Assembly: GCA_035079385.1 (NCBI GenBank)
Contig: JAVHKY010000003.1
Coordinates: 13,185,501 to 13,249,500 of the forward strand
DNA from: Aspidiotus rigidus
Taxonomy: Eukaryota; Arthropoda; Insecta; Hemiptera; Diaspididae
Length of the DNA: 64,000 bases
Direction: 5' to 3'
Part shown: positions 10,326-21,990 of the stretch, piece after piece
Position numbering within the stretch: the stretch's first letter is position 1
Layout: every line of letters starts with the position of its first letter
The notes under the pieces: model-generated
Databases searched by the model: none
The model's input: only the letters and a program-made list of their open reading frames with translations
Told to the model about the DNA's origin: nothing
Position numbers and translations under genes: made by a program

Positions 10326-11531
10326 GGGAGTCTAAATTTTTCTCGAATCTCGAGCTATATACAATAGGAGGGGGACTTGAAAAAATTCCTATCATATATG
10401 GCTCGAGAGTCCAAAGTTTTCCAAATCCCCCTCCTATCATGTATAGCCCGAGAGTCGAAATTTTCCAAGTTTTTTGTTGGACGGCGGATGGCGCACGGCA
10501 CATGGCACATTCCTCAAAAAGCCCCTCATATAACAGGTTCCCTGTTGACAAACATTCGAACATACAGAGAGAATTCCACTCATATCTTTCTAATTTTCCT
10601 TCCTCTATAATTTTGTATAGCTACTGTTCGCCTTTCTGCTGTTGGGTATTCTCAGATGGAACAATACGGTTCTGTCGATTTTTTACTGCGCGACATCCGC
10701 ACAATCTCATTGGAGCGTAAATTGCTATATCTTATACCATAGACCTCTTATTAAAGTTAGTTAGCCTAACATACACTACACTAGATTTACACTAGGTTAA
10801 GCGAATAAGCCGTGAGCCGCACTCAGCCGAACCAGGCGGAAATCTCATATGCAGAACAGTGGACATGAAACATGATCTTTTTCTGTTTGGGTCTGTCAAA
10901 AGATAATTTCAGTTCTCTTACTAAGACAATCGTTCTCTTTAGTACTCGCGGTGAGAGATTAGCTAAAGTCCTGTCTTCGATCAATGCAGGTCAATGTGCG
11001 GAAATTTTGTTTTTGCCGGACATGATACTGCGCACGACGCTTTTCTTGAAAAACCCCATAAAACAAGTTCCCTGTTAAAATTTCGGTTCGTTGTTCTGAG
11101 ACCTGTATCCTTTACCTTCACTACTCTGGGGTTGACATGCAGTATGCTAGGCTACATATTGGGCCTGACATACAATATACTAGGGCTTCATAAACTGTAC
11201 GTTCGGCTAACTAGGTCGTCCTCCCCTTTCAAATCGTCGATAACGCCATTAGTGACCTTGAGGGGCTTGGAAAAATGTAGACTAAGAATGGAGGTGAGTG
11301 AGCCCATGAGCCACTTAGCCTAACACAATAGCTTCTGAACTGTGTCAGGATTTTTTTATTTTTCAATCTTCCTTAGCTCTACTCAACATTTGTACATACT
11401 TTTTCACACTTTTAACCCAATAATTATTATCAATAACCGAAAAGATCATTCTTTGACACCCTGGAGACATGAATGAAAACTCTAGAAACCCAATTCGTCG
11501 TTTTTAATTAACGAATTATTTATATTTTTAG

Positions 11532-12928
11532 ATTCGTGGCCGTGGAAGTGCCTGGATCTACAGTACAATGAAATAACCTTAAGAGATAACATTTCGAAGA
11601 TGTGTCCCGATGTATTCGAGGCTGCCAAGAAGGGGTCAATTGGTTTCTTTCAATATTACGTCGAAAAAGCTGGGGTGGATTTAAAGGCGTACGATGATGA
11701 CGGTAACACTGTCCTGCATCGAGCGAGCCAGAATGGACATTTGCACATAGTAAAATATATCACATCGAAGGTAGACGCGGTCACCTTGAACATGGAGACT
11801 GATACTCGTAAGTCACCTTTTCTAACACCATTGATGAGTGCAGTTAGACAAGGTCAGCTAGAAATTGCGAAGTATTTTATTGACGAAATGAAACTTGATT
11901 GGTTTTACGACAGAGCTGATAAGACCCGACTAGTGCTACATGCCGTTCATGGTGGTAATCTACCTTTGATAAAGTACCTAATAGAAGATAGGAATTATAC
12001 TTTCAGTAAGGATGACCAGAGATTATTGTACAGATTAGTGGCGAGTGGAAATTGTGATGCGATAAAATATTTTATCGATGAAAAAAATCTAACAAGAATC
12101 TCCACAGCCTTCATTGGATCGCCTCTCCATGTGGCCGCTGAGTACGGAAAATTAGAGGCAGTCAAACTTTTCGTGGATCATTTTCATAACGAAATTGATT
12201 ATAAAAATTTAGTGGGTGAAACTCCTGCTTTCAAAGCTGCAGAAGGGGGCAGCCTACCTGTGCTTAGGTATTTGATCGACGAAAAAGGAAGCGATCTCAA
12301 CGTCAAAGGTTACAAGGGCGGTCGACTAATTCATCCAGCGGCATATAACGGTTACTTGGACGTCGTTAAATATCTAGTTGATGAGAAAGGTATGAGTGTT
12401 GAATTGAGAGACGATGATGAAAGAACACCTCTTCATCGAGCTGTTTCTGCAAATAAAATCAATGTCGTCAAGTACCTCGCTGACGAGAAGATGGCAGATT
12501 TGAGTGCTAAGGATAAATTCAAACGGAACCTTTTGCACAAAGCTGCTTACAATGGAAACGTTGATCAGATGAAGTATCTTGTCGATGACAAAAAAATGAC
12601 AATTCAAATTGACGAGAAGGACGAGAATGACTATACACCCGCGATGGTAGCGGCAGCTCGCGGTGAAGTGGGAGTACTGACATTCCTCGTTGATGAAAGG
12701 AAGGCTAATACGGAGGTTACAGACGAGAAAGGACGCAATATGTTGCACATCGCAGTTCGAGAGAATCGATCAGCGGTCGTTAGATACCTGGTCGAATCGA
12801 AAGGTTTCGATGTAAACTCGAAAACATCCGACGGTGAAACGGCTCTTGATTTAGCCTCACGACCTCATTCTGGGGCCGATAAATCCTTGCAGGAGTATTT
12901 ACTAGAAAAGACAAGAGACTCACGTTAG
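11532..12928 (+). CDS. Secreted ankyrin-repeat protein, exon 3 (repeat domain)
   Basis: Main exon, phase-1 acceptor TTTTTAG at 11531. The first 20 codons upstream of the internal ATG at 11600 are open and include WPWKCLDLQYNEITLRD, so translation enters from exon 2. It carries about 13 ankyrin repeats of the A-x2-G-x3-(I/V)-(V/L)-x-YL type. Clear examples are SPLHVAAEYGKLEAVKLF, LIHPAAYNGYLDVVKYLV and TPLHRAVSANKINVVKYLA. Several helices end in YLxDEK. Ankyrin repeats bind proteins and have no catalytic activity. The full model is about 520 aa: signal peptide, short cysteine-bearing linker, repeats to the C terminus, no transmembrane segment. Partner unknown. A secreted effector or extracellular scaffold is inference. 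The antisense frame 12374-12748 is a shadow. Confidence 0.85.
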
Positions 12929-13016
12929 AGTTACACATTTATGTTGTTGCTCAACTAGTATAATATAGCCCATTAGATATGCGGTGAATAAGTGTATTGA
13001 AGAACGAAAAATGTCC

Positions 13017-13022
13017 ATTAAA
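13017..13022 (+). terminator. Poly(A) signal ATTAAA of the ankyrin gene
   Basis: ATTAAA 89 bases after the TAG stop, followed by a T/G-rich stretch. Confidence 0.45.
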
Positions 13023-13029
13023 GTTTTTT

Positions 13030-14045
13030 TTGGGGGGGAGTGTTGGCCTCGTTATCTTTATTACATTAACAAAACTCATCATCCTCACCCTTGTCGGATT
13101 CCTTCTAAATGAGGTCGAGTTTGGCACTTTCTTTTAGAGCCAATACCTGACTACAAAAATGATCTACGTAAAATTTGCAAAAAATAAGTATTCTTGTGAT
13201 TCTTCTATTGCATGATACGGATGGAGATGACGCGCCGGCCAAATGATACTCGCGCAGCAGCTATTTTTATGAACATGCTGCGTAACGCAGGAAACGCGCT
13301 TTTTTCTATTTTTCTCGCGAAACGCACATCTTACAATGAAAATACCTTAACACGACCAGAACCTACGTTACAATAAGATGACAGCGTCAATTTCAGGAAT
13401 AACGAAATGCAAATATTAGCAATCCCGTACACGGGCTGTCAGAATGGTTTTTTTTTTTGTATTTTGTAGCATTTTCATATTAAGCGTCAATCTTATGACT
13501 TGTAGTTACCTTATAGGATCGCTTGGCCATTCTTCGTCGAATTTAAATGTAACAGATATGGTACCACTTAATTGCGACAGCTGTGTTCTCTTTCCAGCTC
13601 CTCTCTGTGGGTCGCAGTTCATCAATTTGTACACGTACGTCATGTGCTCAAATATTTCTCCTGTCCTTCTTCTTCTTTTAAATTTCTTTCTTCGTATTAT
13701 AGCTCTTCATATCGCCTAAATCACTATCCTCTCTTCTCTTTTTTGTCTAAGAATTTTATAATGCATTTATCCCTGATCATAATTATGAACCTGTGCCAAT
13801 ATACTATTTTTATCAGTCTCTCATTTTCTCGCACGCTACACTGTCTATTTGACTTTCTCTCTTATAACTTTTCTGTTCTCTATAAAAATACGTTAAACTT
13901 GAATAATCTTTCTGGATTCTTCAAAAACAACCGGTTTTCCTTCCTTATCTCCGTTAGAACATCAGAATATCAAACAAGCACAAATTAAATATGAGACTTT
14001 ATTAAATGTTCCCTAAAAAAATCTGAAATTGGACTCATTTAAGGG
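13030..14045. other. No gene seen
   Basis: AT-rich sequence; the open frames at 13444-13988 are low-complexity hydrophobic translations without family signatures. Confidence 0.4.
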
Positions 14046-14828
14046 GATACGACTGGGCTGACAATTTTACTGACTTTTCTATTTAGAATAGTGAGGTATT
14101 ACACCTGTAGCAAGGTTAACAGGGGGCAGGGGCAATGAACATTCTCGACGTTTTAGAGGTCCTAGATCACAACTAGCGTAAACAAAATTTCCGTTTTCCT
14201 TATATATATAGGATTTTTTTGTTCACGAAACTCCTCCGAAACTACCCGATGGATTTTTTTGTAACTTGGCCATATTGTAGTATTATATCTGAAGATGTGC
14301 ACCTGCAATTTGTTTTAGGATTGGATCAGTAGTTCTCGAGAAATTTCCAATTTTTTGAGAAATTTTTGAGTATTTCGAGTAGTTTTATACAAATAGCTGC
14401 GAGTAGCTGCTTACGTTACGAGAAGGGGATTTTCCTATCCTACGTGTATTGTGTTGAAGAACCTTTTTATTTATCATTCAACAGGTTCATTCTTGTTTCA
14501 TTCTTAACTAAGAGTTCATTGAATTTTATTTTTCATGAAATTTTATTCAAATTTAGTACACTTGTATCTCGCTTCCCACAGCCCCTAGAGCCTTGAATTT
14601 TGTTTTGTCAAATTTTATTTGTTCTGTTAAATTTGTTTTTGAACAGATAGTGGCAATGGCGAGTCGTTCATTTTATTTTTCATTATTATTAGTCATACTC
14701 GATAGTGAAAACCTTGAATTTGAATGATTAAGTACAATTTTTTAATCTTCATCAAGTGTGCCGATACGAGACTACCTTGGTGACTTCATTCTTAATTAAT
14801 TATTGATTTATACGTCATTTTTTGATGT

Positions 14829-14836
14829 ATACATAC
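14829..14836. repeat. Target-site duplication ATACATAC (left)
   Basis: Identical to 17664-17671 on the other side of the Mutator-like element. Confidence 0.85.
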
Positions 14837-15053
14837 GGGTCCCGTTCATTTGGGCGCGGCCGTTCGGGCGCGAACCCCCATATAAAGCTCAATTCAGCGC
14901 AGCGGGGAAAACTGTCATCATTAAAGAATGTAAGCTTGTTAGCGTAACCCAGAAGACACCACGTGGAGGTCAGCTTACAACGTCTTCCATCCACAAAACA
15001 TGAAGTTTTGCTTCGTCAAAATTCATTCGTAACACAAATTCATTCAGAGGCGA

Positions 15054-15352
15054 CTATGAAGGTAAATTGTGAGCTACCGCTCTCAAGTACTCTATAGGCT
15101 CCCTGTCGTCGTACTCAATAAGCAATCTATACAGGCAGTCGTCGCATCGCTGGTATTTCAACTCCTTAGGAGGTGGCTCCACACCTGCTTCCAATTGATC
15201 GTAATCGACGTCTCTCGTTTTCTGGCAGCGTCTAATTTTCTCGATGAACTTACCGACAGTAGGGTGAGAGTATCCGAAGTCACACTGCAGTCGTCGATGC
15301 CCTGCCTCAGCGTGATTATTCGTCCGCGGCCTCGTCGCCAACATGTCTTGTT
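15054..15352 (-). pseudogene. C-terminal fragment of a second MULE transposase
   Basis: Reads RTNNHAEAGHRRLQCDFG and ends EYLRAVAHNLPS. This parallels the tail of the neighbouring transposase (TNNAVEGWHRGL ... EYLRGVAHNIGY) but is clearly diverged, so it comes from another MULE lineage: the outer element. The rest of that gene is missing. Confidence 0.75.
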
Positions 15353-15545
15353 GGGTGTAGGAAAATTGATCGCGAGAAAATTGATAGCCAGAAAATTGAA
15401 AGCCGAAAATTGATAGCGGAAAATTGATATTATACGAAAATTCATAGTCACGAAAATTAATAGTTACGAAAATTGATAGTAACGAAAATTGATAGTTACG
15501 ATAATTGATAGTTAGGTAAATTAATAGATAAAAAATTCGTTGTTC
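15353..15545. repeat. Inner MULE left terminus of GAAAATTGATAG units
   Basis: Tandem degenerate units of about 14-17 bp containing GAAAATTGATAG; inverted counterpart at 17285-17450. Confidence 0.8.
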
Positions 15546-15549
15546 GCGG

Positions 15550-17037
15550 CTAATATCCAATGTTATGGGCGACACCTCGCAGATATTCAAGGCATAGGCC
15601 TTCGTCATCCATATCGTCCTCGTTGAAAGCAGACACTACTGAAAATAAGCGACTCGCTGCATCCTTGTACTTCCTCTTCTTACGAGGAGGTTCTCCGGCT
15701 ATCGCTTCTTCGTATGACGCAAGCATAAGGGTTTGTTCCTTGAGGAGGGCGTTTAATAATTTGAAAATGTTTGCGTGCGTAGTCTCAAGAGTGGTCTCAA
15801 GCCACGATGCCACCCCTCGACGGCATTATTAGTTTTCGGTATGTACTCTCCTTGACGGACTCGTAGCAGTTCCACCACTTATGAGGGAATCTGGGTTTAC
15901 GTCGTCGGCTACGATTTTGAGGACGTCCTACCCAAGTGTCTTCGAAGTAATCGATAACGCTTTGGCTTTCCTCTGGGAAAATTCCGCTAGACGTTAGGGT
16001 CTCGAAACAACTTTCGATTCTACCTACTGGTACGAAAGCAAGAGCAGCAAGGTGTCGCATTGTAAGGGCGAATTCCGCGTCGTTCTGATATCGTTCTTTC
16101 AAACCGCAAGCAGCAATTTTTCGAACCAGGCATTGGCAAAAATGGAAAAAACATCCCTGCGCGTGCACTGTAGGGAACTCAACCTGATACAGAAAGGATA
16201 CATAAAAGTTAGATGGAAATCATTTGACGTCATCTGAATAGTTTCCTCATTACTTACTGAGAAAGCTTTCACGGTTGCTACTTCAAAGTCCATCATGACG
16301 TACCGCGGACATAGATCAGGTTGTACGTTCTTGAGTTCCGCCAGTACTCGTTTGTAGGTGGTCTTTTTTTTGTCCGGAAGAAGGGCGTAGACAAGGGGGA
16401 ACGTATGTCCACGACGCATCCCGTGTATTGTAAACATTTGACAGAAATACTTAGGTGCGCACTTGAAAGTCCCATCAACGTACCAACGAGAACACGATCG
16501 CAAAATGGAGAGGTTCTTGTGAGTCCCAAACATTATAATTCGGTCTTCGTCATCAGGGCCCGAATCGAAGAGCAGAAATTCGTCATCTTCATGCGTGGTA
16601 GTACGCCCTCGAAGGTCTATTTCCCCTCTGGTCTTCGGGAGAGTGGTACAGTTTCCAGCTTTACGACGTCGATTCGTGATATTCCTTTTCAAATAGCGAA
16701 TGGGTGGTAGGCTCGACTTGGCACTTTGCGACATTGCCTCGAAGCAATTCGCAATAACCACTTTAGGAGCATCCGTGGTGCTCTCAGCTGCCTCGCGAAT
16801 AGCTGCGGAAACTTTTTCGCCCTCGATAGCCGCTGCATCGCCAACATGATTGTGTTCTTTCCATCGTGACTTTATTTCGTCGCCAATTGTTGTCACCCGC
16901 GCAACACATTTAAATTTCTTCACACATTGACATTTCCAATGCACTTTGTCACCAACTTCACGATCACGGTAATAAATGTAACCCCCCTCGCATAACTTCA
17001 AATGACCCCGTTCACTCCGTACAAACGAAACCGACAT
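15550..17037 (-). pseudogene. FLYWCH-type MULE transposase, frameshifted
   Basis: DDE-type transposase of a Mutator-like element. From the ATG at 17037 it has an N-terminal FLYWCH zinc finger (YIYYRDREVGDKVHWKCQC ... HNHVGD) and then the MULE core. The core has two catalytic Asp contexts, SRWYVDGTFKCAPKYF and PRYVMMDFEVATVKAFS, and FFHFCQCLVRKIAACGL. A 74-bp intron (16184-16257, GTAAGT...TATCAG) makes the frame continuous between the last two; without it the reading frame runs into nonsense. Later, near 15810-15850, at least two frame changes are needed to pass from CYESV to TNNAVEGWH and on to LETTHANIFK, so the copy is inactive. The C-terminus ends at 15550 beside the inner terminus. Confidence 0.85.
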
Positions 17038-17284
17038 CTTACGAGAATCTAAGCACAGTACTATTGATCGAATTCCGGTGCAATGCTGTTAAACGCTGTT
17101 CATAACCCTTATCATAATAATATTACATGTCGATACATTGGCCTACATCTGATTCACTTTTGTGTACCATACGTGCGAAAAAAAGAGGTTGAAGACATGT
17201 ATCTTCCTGTGCTTATTCTTATCTCTCTTTTCTCACACTCTCTCTCTTACGGCTTGTACAGTATTACTGTACCGTATACGTATT

Positions 17285-17450
17285 TCAATGCTATTAATTT
17301 TCGTCAGCTATGAATTTCCTCGCTATTAATTTTCGCCCGCTACGAATTTTCCAACTATCAATTTCGCGCTAACAATTTTCGCTCACTATCAGTTTTCGGC
17401 TCTCAATTTTCTGGCTATCAATTTTCTCGCGATCAATTTACGGGTCACCC
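17285..17450. repeat. Inner MULE right terminus
   Basis: Units of CTATCAATTTTC, reverse complement of the left inner terminus; ends GGGTCACCC at 17450. Confidence 0.8.
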
Positions 17451-17663
17451 AAAAAACACTACTATGTTTTGTGGATGGAAGACATTGTTCGCTAACAAGT
17501 TGCTGTGGTGTCTTCTGGGTTGCGCTAACAAGCTTTCATTCTTCAGTGATGACAGTTTTCCCAGCTGCGCCCAGTTCAGCTTTACATGGGGGTTCGCGCC
17601 CAATTGAACTCGCGCCCAGATGAACCCTGCGCCCAAATGGCCGCGCCCAAATGAACCCGTCCC

Positions 17664-17671
17664 ATACATAC
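17664..17671. repeat. Target-site duplication ATACATAC (right)
   Basis: Identical to 14829-14836. Confidence 0.85.
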
Positions 17672-18189
17672 AGTAATTGGTAATGGTTCATAGTTGATTT
17701 GAGGTGTCTTGGGAGATGGAAATACCATTTTATTCCATTTAGACTGGCTTTTTTGAGTGAGATTTGAGGTTAAACTAACGAGTGAACCAGGCTCGGGTGC
17801 TATATATTTTTACCGACTTTTCTAGATAGAAAAGTGAGGTATTTTGTTGATACGTTTGGAAATGTTGGAGCGTGAGGGAAGGAATAAGGGGTTGACTGGT
17901 GGGTGATTGGTTGCTTCTTTGGCTTCGACATTGATTTTTTTAGTTTTTCGGGATCTCCTTGTAGCTGGATTCCCAGATGAAGAATCTTGGGATGAAGTTT
18001 GCATAGAAAATAGTGATGATAGCGTGAATACAATTTATGAGTGTACCGCGAGGAATATCAGCTGGAGATAGCATTAAGAGATTCCAGGAATCGGAGGTGA
18101 TAAAGAATTGAGAAACTCAACGTAATATACAGTATACTAAACTAATACTGGCTATGAATAATGTATCGGAAAGAGTGACTGTAAAGCTC

Positions 18190-18480
18190 GTTTTTTACCG
18201 ACTTTTCTAGCTCGAAAAGTGAGGTATTACATCTGTAGCAAGGGCGACAGGGGGCCAAAGCAGTGATCTTTCTCGACGCTTTGGAGGCCCTATATTACTT
18301 TCAGCCTGAAAAGAATCAGGTTTCTTTGTACGTACAGGCCTATATTTAGGCATAAATAAATTTTTTTTGTCCGCGGATCTCCGAAAATTACTGGATGGAT
18401 TTTTATTTGTAATAGGGAACCTGTGACCATCGTCTGGCCTACTCCATGCTTTTCTCGTGACTTGTGCGTTAGACAAGTTG
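18190..18480. repeat. Repeat X, partial copy
   Basis: Starts TACCGACTTTTCTAGCTCGA and shares the first 290 or so bases of copies at 14050 and 18885, with many changes. Confidence 0.6.
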
Positions 18481-19020
18481 ACCACGTTCATGTTTTAAGT
18501 GTGTAAAAATCTCTGGGTACAATCCTCCCTTTGAAATTCATACCAACTCGTCTGGTTATTTCTCGTAAGGTGAAGTGCGCGCCTGAGTACTGCCTCTGGA
18601 TACCGATGAGGGCGTGAGTCGAGTTACCATTAGTCGCTGCTGGGAGTCGCTTCCTATTGCACGTAGCGGAGACTCTAAACGAGAAGTCCATGGTTTTAGT
18701 CGTCATTATCTATGCCAACTCTCACCAAGTTGTGTAGGCGTAGACCTTGTTTCTTAAGGAATTCTTGAAGATTACTACATCGAGGACGGACAGTCGTTGG
18801 ACGGAAGAAACGCTTGAGACCCTGCTACCAGCCGACAGGCGGATAATTAATTGAAGTATCATTATTCGAATTTGGTAACGTACGATTTTTACCGACTTTT
18901 CTAACTAGAAAAGTGAGGTATTACACCCGTAGCAAGGTCAACAGGGGGAGTGGGTAATGAACTTTCTCGACGTTTTAGGGGTCCTAGATCACAACTAGCA
19001 TAAAAAAAAAATTCAGGTTT

Positions 19021-19026
<6 letters not shown>

Positions 19027-19064
<38 letters not shown>

Positions 19065-19065
19065 T
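19027..19065. repeat. (TA)n microsatellite
   Basis: About 19 TA dinucleotides directly before the insertion at 19066. Confidence 0.9.
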
Positions 19066-19979
19066 AGCGGTTGGCGACGCGCCTCCGGCGCGCCTGACCG
19101 CTAGCTGTGTGTTGAGTAGATATCTGTGTTTTATAGGTATCTGTATCTTGTAGGTATGTATTTTTTGTAGGTATCTTGGAATTCAGATGAATTTTTAAAA
19201 AAGAAACAGTGGAAAGAGTTTTGCAAAATTCACAACTATTCAGTTCAAAAATAAGAAAATAGACACCAAAAACTGCGACTGTACTTATAAAAATATATCA
19301 AAGTTCCGAGTCGCACAAAAATAAAATCACCAAATTAAATTTTTTACACACTAATTCACTTGAGAGCTGACTTAACGCGTGAAGCCTGTATTCATCGCAG
19401 CAGAATACAGACAAATCCATTGACATTTTGCCAGTCCCTAAGAAAACACACGGACAACAGGTAAAAAAAAGGGTAATTTCCGCTAGCCCATACGCAGTGC
19501 GCACCGTGTCTAGACATTGGTTCTTGTATGAGATACCGGATGTAAAATCCTTTATGTAGGTGTTTTTAAAACTGTGAATAAAATAACTTGCTTAGTATGG
19601 AAGTACAGCGAATACTGTAGCCACAAAATTTCCTCCTAAAAATCTGGAACCGGGCTCATTGGAAAGGAAATTACAGGGGCTAAAAATTTAATTCTCTGTA
19701 ATTTTTCATAAAAATGAGTTATACTCGAGTTATCACAATAATTCAATTCTCGAAACTGCGCCACTCAACGCGCGTAGGTCTAACGTACATGGCAAGCTAC
19801 ACCACCACGTTTTTTTATAAATTACTCAGCACCTCCCCGTCAAATTTTTATTTTTATGAGTCTATGTGCTGCTCTGGGATGAGGACAATATATCCTGAAA
19901 GTTTGAAAGCGATCGGCCCAGTAGTTCTCGAGTTATAAACAGACAGGACGACAGACGGACAAACTTTCTGCTTTATATA
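19066..19979. mobile_element. Unclassified element inserted in a TA repeat
   Basis: Begins CTAGCGGTTGGCGACGCGCC, with an internal palindrome (GCGCGCCGGAGGCGCGC type), and ends with GACAGACGGACAAACTTTCT then CTTTATATATTAG. TA-rich sequence flanks both sides. Its absence from repeat X copy 1 supports insertion. Such termini are common in non-autonomous interspersed repeats; I do not assign a class. No transposase is present. Confidence 0.5.
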
Positions 19980-20691
19980 TTAGATATATATATATATTTA
20001 TATATAAGATTTTTTTGTCCGCGGAACTCCTCCGAAACTACCCAATGGATTTTTTTGTAACTTGGCCATATTGTAGTAGTATATCTGAAGATGTGCACCT
20101 GCAATTTTTTTGAGAATCGGATGAGTAGTTCTCGAGAAATTTTCAATTTGTTGAGAAATTTTGCAGTATTTCGAGTACCTTTTTGTCCGCGGAACTCCTC
20201 CGAAACTACCCGATGGATTTTTTTGTAACTTGGCCATATTGTAGTAGTATATCTGAAGATGTGCACCTGCATTTTTTTTGAGGATCGGATGAGTAGTTCT
20301 CGAGAAATTTTTACTTTTGTTGAAAATTTTTCACTATTACGAGTAGCTTCTTACGAATAGCTGCGAGTAGCTGCTTACGTTAGGAGAAGCGGATTTTCCT
20401 ATACGTTTACCACTTTCGTTATCAGTACGTGTATTGTGAAGAACCTTTCATCATTCGACAGGTTCATTCTTTGTTCATTCTTTACCAAGGGTTCATTGGA
20501 TTTTATTTCCGATGAAACCTTTTCGTTCAAATTTAGTACACTTGTATCTCGCTTCCCACAGCCCCTAGAGCGTTGAATTTTGTTTTGTCAAATTTTATTT
20601 GTTTTGTTAAATTTATTTTTGAACGGATAGTGGCAATGGCGAGTTGTTCATTTTTCTAGCTATTTTTCATTATTATTAGTCATACTCGGTA

Positions 20692-21198
20692 GTTTTTTTT
20701 TTTTTTTTTTTTTTATTATTATTATTATTTTACGAGCATTATAAACTGCAAGAGGGTTATTTGCTCGGCGTTACAATCTTATTTTAGAACATTACTTGAA
20801 TTAGGTTAAATTAGGTACGTATTGGTGGAATTGAGTGGCGATCGAACGGAATTTGTTGGTGAATTATATGAAGTTGTAGAATTGAGTGGTGCGTAAATAA
20901 GTTAGGGTTGAGTCGATGGTTTCGGAGTTGTTGTTTAGTGCTGCATTGATATTAGAAGATATATTTAGGGAGGTTCGAGTGGGTTGCAGGACGGGCATGA
21001 GAAAAAATGATCAACTGATAAATTTTCTTGGAGACAGTGAGGGCATGATGGAGGAGCGAGATTAGTGAGAAGATAAGTATGAGTAAGACGATTCGCAGCC
21101 GAGCTAAAATGACCTCCTCTTGCCTTGAATTTCGTTGGGATGAGGACCAAAATGTGGGTTCACGTTTTATTTTTCTTAATTTGTTATTCGACTGATTT
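20692..21198 (-). pseudogene. LINE 3' fragment with poly(A) tail
   Basis: On the minus strand the translation includes NRLTHTYLLTNLAPPSCPHC and then H-x4-C, the zinc-knuckle tail that follows RNase H in I/Jockey-type non-LTR elements. A TAA-rich tail then poly(A) (T-run on the plus strand, about 20694-20714) ends it. Only the last few hundred bases were copied, a usual 5'-truncated insertion. Repeat X copy 1 shows the unoccupied site (CATACTCGATAGTGAAAACC) near 14696. Confidence 0.7.
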
Positions 21199-21849
21199 TA
21201 GTGAAAACCTTGACTTTGAATGATTAAGCACAATTTTTTAATCTTCATCAAGTGTGCTGATGCGAGACTACCTGGGTGATTTCACTCTTAATTAATAATT
21301 GATTTATTTGTCATTTTTTCATGTATGGGTACATAATTAATAGTGGTTCATAGTTGATTTGAGGTGTCAAAAGAGATGGAAAGATTATTTTCAATTTGGA
21401 CTGGCTTTTTTGAGTGAGATTTGAGATTAGACTAACGAGTAAACCGGGCTTGGGTGCTATATATTTTTACCGAATTTTCTAGCTAGAAAAGTGAGGTATT
21501 TTGTTAATACGTTTGGAATGGTTGAAGCGTGAGGGAAGGAATGAGGGGTTGACTATTGGGTGATTGGTTGCTTCTTTCGTTTCGACATCGATTTTTTTAG
21601 TTTTTCGGGATCTCGTTGTAGCTGGATTCCCAGATGAAGAATTTTGGGGTGGAGTGTGCATAGAAAATGGTGATAGGATAGCGTGAAGGCAATTTATGAG
21701 TGCACGAGAGGAATAGCAGCTCGAGATAGCTTTAAGAGATTCCAGAAATCGGAAGCGATAAAGAATTGAACCACTCATCCTAATATACAGTATACTAGAC
21801 TAATAATATGCTAAGAATAAGGTATGAGAAAAAATGATTGTAGAGCTCT

Positions 21850-21990
21850 TTTTTATTAGAAACAACTGTTATAGCCTCGTAGCAGTTTGGACAGGGGGAG
21901 GGGGAGTGGTTTTTCTGGAGACGTTTTGTAGGTTTTAGATGACTCTTAGCCTAAATTATAACAAAATTCAGGTTTCCTTATTGGATTATA
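21850..21990. repeat. Repeat X, fourth short copy
   Basis: Shares the CGTAGCA...GACAGGGGGAG and CAGGTTTCCTTAT blocks with the starts of the other copies. Confidence 0.5.

Larger units (their letters stand above)
8506..11531 (+). other. Intron 2 of the ankyrin gene
   Basis: About 3.0 kb, GT at 8506 and AG at 11530-11531. It is filled with hairpin elements, A-rich CAAACATT-type repeats and short direct repeats listed separately. Open frames inside it have no family signature. Confidence 0.65.
14837..17663 (-). mobile_element. Mutator-like (MULE) DNA transposon, nested composite
   Basis: The ends are GGGTCCCGTTCATTTGGGCG and, inverted, GGGACGGGTTCATTTGGGCG. The inverted repeats run about 165 bp on the left (14837-15002) and longer on the right because GTTCATTTGGGCGC-type units are repeated there. 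The flanking 8-bp duplication ATACATAC fits the MULE superfamily (8-11 bp). Inside is a second pair of inverted termini (15353 and 17450) made of GAAAATTGATAG units, enclosing a FLYWCH/MULE transposase gene. Left of that pair lies the tail of another MULE transposase. The simplest reading is one MULE inserted into another that then lost most of its gene. The empty site is seen in repeat X copy 2 near 21310-21345. Confidence 0.85.
14050..18180. repeat. Long interspersed repeat X, copy 1 (split by a Mutator-like element)
   Basis: Copy 1 covers 14050-14836 and 17664-18180; the middle is the Mutator-like element. It shares an ACTGACTTTTCT...GTGAGGTATT start, GAACTCCTCCGAAACTACCC-like text, CACAGCCCCTAGAG, and GGTTCATAGTTGATTTGAGG with copy 2 at 18885-21850. 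No protein is encoded. The family is unclassified. Confidence 0.75.
18885..21850. repeat. Repeat X, copy 2 (with two insertions)
   Basis: Homologous to copy 1 over 18885-19065, 19980-20691 and 21199-21850. It lacks the MULE, showing the unoccupied site (TTTTTCATGTATGGGTACAT) near 21315. Its own inserts at 19066-19979 and 20692-21198 are absent from copy 1. Confidence 0.7.

Noticed and set aside
12374..12748. 124-codon minus-strand frame
   Set aside because: Antisense of the ankyrin repeats.
15069..15413. 114-codon plus-strand frame
   Set aside because: Antisense of the MULE transposase tail and its terminal repeats.
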